Positions 1 to 9,500 of a stretch of 64,000 nt of DNA are shown here, piece after piece. The notes under the pieces were generated by a model that saw only the letters and a list, made by a program, of their open reading frames with translations, was not told the DNA's origin and ran no database searches. Made by a program: the position numbers and the translations under genes. Within the stretch, counting starts at the first letter, position 1. The number at the start of each line of letters is the position of its first letter. The stretch lies in assembly GCA_940337035.1 (NCBI GenBank), contig OW679203.1:72803061-72867060 (forward strand), in the 5' to 3' direction. The DNA is from Agriotes lineatus (lineage: Eukaryota > Arthropoda > Insecta > Coleoptera > Elateridae).

Positions 1-930
1 TACAAGCAAATTTATAATGATCAAACAAAGCGAACATTTCCATAGAAGGTTGTCGCTTAAAAGAACGAATTAAGCCAATTATGAAAATTATGCATTCCAA
101 GCGCTCAATAGCATCTTTAGATGTTGCCATTCTTGTTGTTAACAGCCCCACTACACGGACATCGGTATCTCCTCTTTGAAGAAGTGTAGAAATTAACCCC
201 CAGCTAGATTGGAGAATCGCAGTGAGTAGACACAAGATTTTTATGGCCGTTGGAGTTAATGGCATTTGAACTCACATTTTTTAGCTCAAAATTACAGGCT
301 CGTGCCTCTGAACCACCTTCTTAAATACCTTTATTCTACAAAACTGGCCGAATACCAAAATATTAACCATTCCTAATATTTGTCGCAATTCCGAAAAAAG
401 TAAATGCTCAGCAATGTAAACACCACTATAACATTATTATGTTGAACAATATTTGGAAACTATTCCTTAAAGTAATTCTGACAAAAATATTTAAAATTCG
501 AAGAAAATATGAAGGTCGAGCAAAAGGACTGCGTGAGTTCAATAAACAAGGCTTTTGATAAAGTTAAACACAATTTTGATATGAAAAAAATATAAGAATG
601 CTTTCTAATACACTGCTATACCATGGTATCCGCATGCGGTTCTGTTTGTTGCATCAGTTATATTTTAAAAATATTTAAATAAAAGAAATGGATATTGTTT
701 AATCATTAGAGCGGTATGCCTAATGTAAAAATTCCAATATTTTAACAAGAAATAGCAAATACAGAAACATAGGTAATTGTTTTTGGCGTTGCGGCAAAAG
801 TTCAAAAACCTAGTTGGAAGGCTAAGAAAAACTATCGAAGCACAATTAATGGAGTCACAAAGCAGTTTCAGGAGAGGATACAGTCTCCACAACTATAGAT
901 TTACCTCTAAAACAAGTGCAAAAATAGTAG
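1..930. repeat. Duplicated flank of protease unit 1 (copy of 35645-37265)
   Basis: This AT-rich stretch reappears at 35645-36287 and 37060-37265, for example the segment at 10-60 against 35650-35700 and the segment at 360-480 against 35980-36090. The second copy is interrupted by a truncated LINE that this copy lacks, so this copy shows the empty site near 671. I see no gene in it. It lies downstream of the minus-strand protease pseudogene and belongs to the duplicated unit. Confidence 0.8.
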
Positions 931-1262
931 AAGCCGGGTAGCGCAGATGGGTAAGCTCTTGCCTTGAATTAAGCAACTCCTCGGTTCGAAACTCCCGGGG
1001 GCCGAAATTTTTCCGTAGTCTTAGCGATTGACATCGGTCTCTGTGAAACCATTTACAGTTGGGCACCAAATTAACTGTGCTTCTCTAAGAACCACATACC
1101 TAAGAAATAGAGTAACAAGGTCAACACATCACCAAGACACACCCCACACAATGGCTGCTGCGTAAGCACAAAAGGCGCCTTTGAACCCAAATACGGGGCC
1201 AAGTTGAGCATTGTACCGCTACACGCAAGCCTGTAAAGCACCAGCCTCTAGACCGCAAGATA
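931..1262 (+). mobile_element. tRNA-derived SINE, family 1, copy 1
   Basis: The head is tRNA-like, with an A-box-like segment (TAGCGCAG..GGTAAGC) and a B-box-like GGTTCGAAACTC about 50 bases further on, followed by a non-tRNA body of about 260 bases. Related copies are at 37291-37608 on the same strand and, on the minus strand, at 63560-63891 and (internally deleted) 18115-18236. The copy at 37291 lies in the paralogous flank, so this insertion predates the duplication of the unit. The end points are approximate. Confidence 0.8.
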
Positions 1263-1943
1263 AAATGGGGTTACCGGCAATACATACATACATACAAGTA
1301 CAAAAATTGAAATACAAGAGCAGTAAGTAAGATTTACAAAAATTCATTAATGAAAGAGTCATTTCAGATGCGAAAGTGTTTTACTTCTGGAAGAATTATA
1401 TCATCAATAAGATGAACATTCCGGCACAAAAAGCTAAAAATGTTTAAAATTTCATATACTCCAGTCGTAATCTTTGAACCTGCGTGTCATCTAAAATGTT
1501 AAAAAAATTAAAGAATAAAATCCAAATTGTGGAGTTACAAGAAGGGATAGAAATAAAAATATAAAAGGAGAATGGAAAGTATCTGCGCCAGAGAGAAATA
1601 TAGAAAAAAGTCCATTGATGGGCACTTGATGAGGATGGCCAAGATAGAACCATATGAGAAATAATACTAGCCTCTCAAAGGAACATTGGATAGGGCAGCG
1701 TGCAAAATGGTGAAAATAAATGACAAACGTGGGAAGTGTTAAACGAATACCATAAAATAACAAATGCGGTGCGAATTTGTGTACATCTAGTGTATTGATA
1801 TAGCAAGCTATTTACAAAATACAACGTCAGTTGGTAAATTTAGCTTCATTGTTTGATGGTCGCATTAACTAGATACAAGTAGCACCAAAATGACTATAGT
1901 AGATTTAAGTAACTATAATTAAATATTTCGATACCATAGAATA
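1263..1943. repeat. Continuation of duplicated flank (matches 39352-40032)
   Basis: The sequence from about 1295 to the end of the protease exons matches 39360-40032 almost base for base with small indels. The paralogue carries about 1.75 kb of extra DNA (37609-39351) between the SINE and this stretch. No coding potential was seen. Confidence 0.75.
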
Positions 1944-2664
1944 TTAGCAATAGCAACTTTCGATGTGGTCGGCTAAAGCTGCCACATTGACGTAAACACT
2001 TGGATAGTTGGGCTGGGCGCACCCATACCCCCAGGAAACAACCGCAACTTGCAATCAATCATAAACCAAAGAACTTCCAGAATTGCCTTGCAATGTTGGA
2101 AAACATAAAGCCACTGTTTTGAAAAAGTTTGAGGAAGACCATCTTGATAAATATCTCCACTTCCTTCGAGGTACCTAAAGCAAACCATGCTGTCGGAGAA
2201 GGCGCTGGTACCGTAAGCATATTTGCATTCTTGATCGCTAAGTCTAGGGATTTGCACTGCTGAAGTGCTAGCAGTTGGTTCCAGGAAAAATTTACTCCAA
2301 ATCTAGTAAGTGTGGCCAAAGTTTCATTCTGCTATTTCGTGGCCGTTTGGTGTCAAACCAATAAGCTGGGCTCCAACTCCCACGAATAGAGGAGACGTAA
2401 GAGTGATGACGGAAATGGTCCATGAACTGTATTCAGGGTGCTGACAGATTCTGTTGACTTTAACTACCTGACCTCCATTAACCACTACAGAGCTGTTTGC
2501 TCGGATGCTTAAACTTGATGCTGCTATTCTGAAAATAAGTGCTCAAGTGGCCTCTCCCCATTTCAGGTAACCATTAATTTAGCCTTCGACGGTAATATTT
2601 ATTGTAAACAGGGCTGAAACGCTTGTATATCATTAGTTATTACTCATTTTGCTTAATTGCAACT

Positions 2665-2892
2665 GTTAATTTTTCAAAAAAGATGATGAAGTTAAAATTG
2701 CACTGCTACTCAGCATTATGGGAGAAGCGGGACAATAACACAGTTTTGCAAAAATACGATGCCTACTTTGAGCCCATGAAAAATATAGTTTTCGAAAGAT
2801 TCAAATTCTTCACACGGACGCAGAATCCGGAAGAGAGTATCGGCAACACACAAAAGTGATAAGGACAGCCTCATACTAGACCGAATTGTTCT
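2665..2892 (+). pseudogene. Gypsy-type gag fragment, left part
   Basis: The plus strand reads NTVLQKYDAYFEPMKNIVFE and then FKFFTRTQNPEESI, the usual Gypsy gag matrix/capsid pattern (VL.KFE.Y..P.KN..FERYKF..R.Q..GE). After a frame break it reads LILDRIVL up to 2892. The gag sentence resumes at 14530 with GVHDKKLQEALL, so the two pieces are one element split by the 2893-14528 transposon. Frame breaks show that it is dead. Confidence 0.75.
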
Positions 2893-4449
2893 AGCCCAAT
2901 GTGCACAGACACGTTGAAATAACGTTGAAAGGTAACCTTGGACCAAGCGTTATATTAACGTCGAAGTGTCGCGAAAACCAACCAGTTTTTCAACGTTATG
3001 TGGTTGATTCAACGTCAGTCTATAATGGCCTTTTAACGTTAAACTCATGACCAAAAAAGAACGTTATCTATGGTCGTCGTATTTAAGATCTAAAACACGT
3101 TAGTTTTCAACGCTATTTCCGACTATTTGACGTGTTTTCTACGTTTGGTTGCCAGGCCGACGTCTATTGAGCGTTATTTTATTGCACAATATTAAACCAT
3201 ATGGTAACGTTGTAATGTCGTTGCTTTTTTAACCGAAAATGTACGTGTTTTATATGTCAAAACTACGTTTTTTAACGCCATTTTTAGTTAAATGCTAACG
3301 TTATAAACACGTTACATTTTAACCACAATTTTAACTTGTTTTTGACGCTAAAACGACGTTTTATTTGAAACAAAATTGACGTTTTATTTACGTCGAGTAG
3401 TACGACAAAAAGACGTTACTTTTTAATCCAAACATCCACGTATTTTTTACATTAAATTTATGTTTTATTTTAGACTAAATACTTTGCAGCGTTCTTTTTG
3501 GTAAATTCAAAGTTATAACATAAATTTTCACAAACTTTTCACCACAAAATTTTACAAGGAAATAGACCAGGCAGCCTATTTTCTAAATCATGGGAGTCTA
3601 AGAAACACAAATTACATGTCGAATAGGTATGAGCAATATTTATACTAACCTGTCATAATGCATCTCACAAAGCTCGAGTTTTTATATTGAATTTTTAATT
3701 CACAAGCAAATTAGTATGTAATACACTTGCACAGCAGTTTGTAAATCTAAGAACTGAACTAATTAAAGGTATAATTAATGATATATGCTGATTATCTGTA
3801 TGTGGAAACAAGCATGAAAAATAAAACGTATCCAAAGTATAAGTATCTACCTATATGATTATTTATTATTATTTCTAATATATTTTGCTTACATTTATAG
3901 ATAATAAAACGTAATATGATATCATATAAATATTATGAAAATAAACGTAAAATTGTAAACATAAAACGCATTAAAATTTGAAACCTATAATGATTATAAT
4001 GAAAAAAAAAACTTATTTTTTGTCATTTTAGCTTTAGCTTGTTTCAACCAATCCTTCGTTCCCTCAGAAATGTCAGCTTCACTGCAGCAACCATGAAGAA
4101 AACTTCAATTTACGGCTTCTGTAACATTTAAAATTTAAAAATAAGTATTTAAGGTTTCACAATATCAAATTGAGTGTTTAGTTCTTTTAATTTTGAAACT
4201 ATTGCAAGAATTAAATTATATAAAGCTACATTACTGAGGATTCTGCGTTTTGGGGCAAATAAAGGAAATACTAGCTTGCTACACATTTTATGGTCTTGAG
4301 GATCCATACAAATAAACTAATTTTGAAGCTAATAATTTTGACCATTCTTGTTTTATAGCTATCTTCACACGAGTCTCATTTTAGCTATTTAGTATTAATT
4401 TTGAAGCAATTACACTTAATGTTAAATGACATTGATTATATTTGACCTA

Positions 4450-4618
4450 TGCGCATAGGCGTAACTTGGGAGGGGCAAGGGGGGGGCAGTGGCCCCCCCA
4501 AAATTTTGATATTAAAGTGCAAGTGCAGCATTTTTTTGCAATTTAGGTTTGAAATGTTGTGAAGTTTTGATTTTGCCCCCCCAAAGTGATGTCCCAAGTT
4601 ACGCCCATGCTTATGCGA
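4450..4618. mobile_element. Short inverted-repeat MITE
   Basis: The left end GCGCATAGGCGTAACTTGGG and the right end CCCAAGTTACGCCCATGC are imperfect inverted repeats, with G- and C-runs just inside and a core of about 100 bases. It lies within the DNA transposon. There is no coding capacity. Confidence 0.6.
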
Positions 4619-5013
4619 ATAAAAGAGAAGTTGTCGACTCTGAAGAAACTAATAAAGTTGGTCAAAAGCTTGTTAAAAATATCTTCTTAATTTTCTCAAA
4701 AGATATCCCAATGTTATACAAGAGTTCAGAAATACATTTATAAAATCAGGATATGAACACCTAAAAATCTATTATGTTGTCATAATTTTCTTGTAACTTA
4801 CCATAAACTACGGCTTTTTTGATACGCCTGAATCAATCATCTTGTCCAGCCCAGTTAAATAAAACGGCGACTTCGTTTGATAAAATGAATTTTAAAACAG
4901 ATCTGGTAACTGCTTCAACGCTAGCTCCACCTAAAGTGGACAGCCTTTTTATCTTAAATGGGAAAAAATGAAGCTTAGTGAAATATGGCACGTACTACCT
5001 ACCATATATACAT

Positions 5014-5177
5014 TTAATGCAACATCTCGGAACGAGGGTAAATTCTCAGGTTCCCCTTGCTTGCCGCTGCTTCTTCATTTTTCAAAAACAGTTGCTTAAT
5101 TTCAGGCAGCATATCTATTTGAGCTCTCATTTCGCCTCTCAATTTGACTAGTTCTGCCAAAAATAAGTCTTCAAATT
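5014..5177 (-). CDS. Candidate last exon of the AACGTT transposon's own gene
   Basis: On the minus strand, a pyrimidine-rich tract ending TTTCTTGTAG precedes an open stretch of 54 codons ending in TAA. The peptide includes LAELVKLRGEMRAQIDM and LPEIKQLFLKNEEAAA, a heptad-like helix, and ends RIYPRSEMLH. It is intact and better conserved-looking than the surrounding AT-rich sequence. I do not recognise the family with confidence; coiled segments of this kind occur near the N-terminus of DUF4806-type proteins. Upstream exons would lie across the BEL insertion, so any transcript is probably broken by it. Confidence 0.35.
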
Positions 5178-5277
5178 CTACAAGAAATACAAATACAAAT
5201 TTGGGTTCAAAATTGCGGTAAGTTACTAGAACATTATGAGGTTTAAATTTACCATCATTTGTATTCATTTTCGTACA

Positions 5278-5282
5278 CCCTG
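5278..5282. repeat. BEL target site duplication, left (CCCTG)
   Basis: CCCTG immediately precedes the left LTR. The same five bases follow the right LTR at 12666-12670. A 5-bp duplication is usual for BEL/Pao elements. Confidence 0.9.
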
Positions 5283-6082
5283 TGTTTTTTGTATGACTAA
5301 CTTGATAAGAGGCGTCCACGAATGGGGCCCCCAATTAATCCACTGCGAATTCCGGTTCAATGTGATTGCCGGGAACTGCCACTTAATAACCCTAACTTGG
5401 GTTCAGTTAGTTGTTGGAGTGAAACAAGACTTAACAAACACGAGTATATTGATTAACAACGATTACAAACGTCACTGATGGACCGATGGTATTTTACAAA
5501 AGCTTCAACTGTTGTGACACGCTTGGATTGGCCACGCGAAAATAGCGAATTGCGCGTAACCGTAACACAAAACAACCTGGAAACGTCTTTACCAGGGAGT
5601 TAGAACGACCGCAACCCAGCACAAAGCATAGCTGAACTTGCCTACTCGAGCTTCTGATTCTAACTAACTCTGAATTTACAACGAGCCGAACTCGCCAATT
5701 CAAGGAGGGGCAAGCTCAAACACTATTGGCTGAGGCGATCCTGCGTAGCCAATCGGAGCGTCGCACGTAGGAATAAATACTTATTCTAAAAATCTTAATG
5801 CTAAGCTCTCTCAATGAGGCAATTGAAAGCAATCCATAAACCCATGATTCCCAAATATGCTAAGTCGGCTTAAGTTCTATTAGAAAATGTATCCATCCGC
5901 TTAAAAGCCATTAAGGGAAGCTTACAAATTCCTTTCCAACATTAACAGAGGCAAACAAATACGGCAAGATGCAAACTTGACTTTACCACGACCTTTGAAT
6001 GAGATAAAACAGTTATGACTTGAATTACGTGATTAATTATAATCAAAAAGGTTTTGATGCACGCATCTGTGTGAATCAAACA
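5283..6082 (-). repeat. BEL/Pao 3' LTR (left on the plus strand), 800 bp
   Basis: The repeat begins TGTTTTTTGTATGAC and ends GAATCAAACA on the plus strand, with TG..CA ends. It matches 11866-12665 in length, and I saw no difference when reading the two side by side. Because the element is encoded on the minus strand, this is the downstream LTR. Confidence 0.95.
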
Positions 6083-6100
6083 TGCCGCCCCCGAAGTGCC
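6083..6100 (-). promoter_or_regulatory. BEL polypurine tract
   Basis: Read on the minus strand, CACTTCGGGGGCGGCA sits directly against the 3' LTR (TGTTTGATTC..). This is the expected position of the plus-strand primer in reverse transcription. Confidence 0.65.
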
Positions 6101-6307
6101 GAATATGGCACGACGTGATTAAATCCCAAAATTAAACTGAAATCTAACACTACCAAATAATTAAATGCATAACAAGAACTAAGGACAGATGATAATCCAA
6201 GAGCCTTACAGATAACTTACAACTAGCATGAGTACAAACAAAGAAACAACTAAACCTAGCAAAATGTTCAATCAGCGAAAACTACCAACTAAGAGCAAAG
6301 TCAATGT

Positions 6308-6541
6308 TTATTGCCCTTGATCGCAATGATCGTCTTTGGGTAGGATGTACACTTTACGCACCGAGCGTTTCAGGAGATTCCCTCGGGAATCGCGCACCTG
6401 CACCACACGCACAACACCATCCGCTCCTGGATATGTGGCCGAGATGATTGCCAGTGGCCAACGGTAGCTTGGAGATGCCTCGTCGTGGACGAGTACCACG
6501 TCGCCCACCTGGGGGCTAGAGAAGTGCTGGAGGACTTCCAC
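6308..6541 (-). CDS. BEL Pol C-terminal domain (DUF5641-like), out of frame
   Basis: This frame reads SSPQVGDVVLVHDEASP, then WPLAIISATYPGADGVVRVV and the tail RSVRKVYILP. This is the small barrel-like domain that closes BEL/Pao and related polyproteins after integrase (pattern GDVVLV.D....W.LA.I....G.DG.VRVV..R). In the main frame the polyprotein instead runs into RWATWYSSTTRHLQ and stops at 6370. The shift lies near 6510-6540, where both frames read serine-rich sequence. It is either a one-base inactivating indel or, less likely, a recoding site. The family assignment is firm. Confidence 0.8.
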   Translation of the reverse strand: MEVLQHFSSPQVGDVVLVHDEASPSYRWPLAIISATYPGADGVVRVVQVRDSRGNLLKRSVRKVYILPKDDHCDQGQ

Positions 6542-9500
6542 TTAGGCCGGCGCTGCAGGAGGTGGAGGTAGTCCCGGGACCAACGATCCCAAAACTGCTG
6601 AGACAGCCGCTGGACCAGCCCATAGCGGCTGAGACGATTTTCCGGTATGCCCTGGAGTTGGGCTTCCGGAAACGAAGTCAGCTTCCGACCGATCAAGAAG
6701 TGGGCAGGAGTAAGGACTTCGGGGAATGAGGCGTCGGTAGGGAGAACACAGAGTGGGCGGGAATTTAGTATCGCCTCCACTTGAGTCAGCATGGTGTAAT
6801 ACTCAACGAAAGTTAACTTTGCATTGCAAGATATTCGCCTTAAATAATATTTCAATGACTTTACCCCCGCTTCCCAAATGCCGCCAAAGTGCGGAGAGCG
6901 TGCCGGAATAAAATTCCACTTAATGTTATGTTTCGACAATTCTTCCCTTATGCATTGCTCACTAGAGCCTGACAGGATATTTTTTAATTCCGATAGCTGA
7001 TTTCTGGCACCGGTGAAACAGGTAGCATTGTCAGAAAATATGTTGGAGGGTAAACCGCGTCTGGAGATGAATCTCCTCAACGATGCGATGAAAGCCTCCG
7101 TCGTGAGGTCTTCCACGAGTTCAAGATGAATAGCCTTCGTGGCCAAACACACAAATAGGGCTACGTAAGCCTTTACTTCTTTCGCGCCTCGCCCGGATTT
7201 GTTTTTTATAAACACGGGACCCGCGTAATCTATCCCGCAATTGCTGAAAGGGGGAGAGGGTGTGACACGAGCTTCGGGTAGTGATCCCATCAAGTGTTCA
7301 TTCATCTTAGGCTTGGCCCGGAAGCATATCACGCAATTGTGTATTACTTTACGTATTAGGTCTTTGGCTCTCACGATCCAAAACTTATCCCGCAATGAGG
7401 CCAGTAACACCGAGTGTCCACCATGCAAGAGCCGCAAATGCTCTTGCTTCACGATTAGCAACGACAAAGGGTGACTAGCTGGTAACAAAAGGGGATGTTT
7501 TTGATCAAAGCTTAGATTGGAGTTTTCTAGACGGCCGCCCACGCGCAGTAGGCCCTGATCGTCCAGAAATGGGTTTAGAGAAAGCAGCGCACTATTTTTC
7601 GGCAATGGCGCTTTTTTAGACAAAACTGCTATTTCTCCGGAAAAGACTTCCGCCTGTGCAATTTTGATCAGGCGGCGAGTAGCGTCCTCCAATTCGTCAA
7701 TGGCTGGAGGTCCCGACCAGCGCGTTTCGGTGTTTCTGTTTCTCGCGAGACGCAGGCAGTACGCGATTACGCGCTGTAATTTTGTAAAACTGGAATAGCG
7801 CCTGAAAAGTTCAAATTCTGGGACGCGATGGTGAAGAGTGGCCACTACTGGGCGCGACTCTTGGGCTGCTAGCTCACCCGAATCAATTTTAACGGGCTGG
7901 GGTTTTAAGTCCGCCTGTGACAAAAATTCTGGCCCGTGCCACCACAAGCGTGAGTTGAGTAACTCCTGGGGTAACATTCCCCTGCTAATTATATCGGACG
8001 GGTTGCAATTTGTACGCACGTGAAACCATTCTTCCCTATTGCTTAGTTCGTGAATCTCGGACACCCGGTTCGCGACGAACGTCTTCCAATTACTCGCATC
8101 CTTATTTATCCACTGAAGAGTTATGGTGGAGTCCGACCAATAGTACACGCGGTCAAATTTAAATGCGGAGGAATCGAGTATAGTTTTAATCAAACGAGCC
8201 AACAGTAAGGCTGCGCAAAGCTCCAGACGAGGCAAGAATATTGTTTTTAATGGAGCGACCCTTGACTTAGCACAAAGCAAATTGGTGGTGACATTACCGC
8301 GCGCGTCAACGCGACGTATATACACGGCGCACCCGTAGGCTACAGAACTCGCGTCCGCAAATCCGTGGAGATCTATCGAATTTATGTCATCGCAAATTAC
8401 CCGTTTCGGAATTGCCAATGAGCCCAAAGCGCGTAATGAAGAATGGAGTTCGTCGTATCTGGAGCGCATCTCCATGGGCACCGTTTCGTCCCATGACAAC
8501 TTCAACTGCCAAAGCCGTTGCACGAGAAGTTTCAAAGTTAGAACGCTTGGACCAAGTAGTCCCAAGGGATCGAATACTTGAGCCATACTAGAGAGTATAG
8601 CCCGCTTGGTAACTGATTTGCAACAGCTAGGGTTCACTCTGTAACTTAGCACGTCCCGCCGAGTATCCCAAAAAATGCCGAGAGTTTTCTCCGTGGCGTC
8701 TTCCGTCAAAGAAATGGGCTCCACGCTGCCGCGATCCACACCAATGGCGCTAGCTACTTCACTGTCGTTGGATGCCCACTTTCGCAATTCAAACCCGTAC
8801 CCCGACAAAGCGCTACTAATTTCGAATTGCGTTTTTATGGCTTCCGCCCTATTTTCAAAACCAGTCAGTAGGTCATCTACATAAAAATCCCGGCTAATTC
8901 TTAATGAGGCCTCTGGAAGCGATGCTTCGATTTCCTGGGCGATTTGTATCAAGCACCTAGTTGCTAGGTACGAGGCTGATTTAGTACCGTAGGTGACCGT
9001 TAATAATTTGAAGCATTTTACCGCTGAGGTTTTGTCGTCACGCCATAAAATTAATTGGTATTGCGTCTGCGAGGGGTCCACGAGAATTTGCCTATACATT
9101 TTGGCGCAATCTGCTTTCAGCACGTACTTGAATTGCCTAAAGCGACAAAGAATTGCAAACAACGACTGCTGGACCACTGGGCCCTTATGTTGAAGGTCGT
9201 TAAGCGATACTCCGGAGGAGGACGCACAACTGCCGTCAAAAACAACGCGATGTTTGGTCGTTGAACTGTCCTCCTTTATGACTGGCAAATGTGGTAAATA
9301 AAACCGAGGATGAGGAAGGCTCGCTTCGTCGTCCACCTTGCTCAAGTGACCAAGCGACTCGTATTCTTTGAGAAATGCGGAATACGCGGTTTTCAACTCG
9401 GGATTTTTTGACAATTTGTTTTCTAATGAATAGAAACGCTTTAACGCTATACCGCGCGAGTCTCCCAGCGATGGAGCATCTTTCCTGCAAGGTATGCTCA

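Noticed and set aside
5236..5703. Open frames shared by both LTRs (5236-5703 and 11876-12286)
   Set aside because: They are identical because the LTRs are identical. The peptides have no domain features and lie in regulatory repeat DNA.
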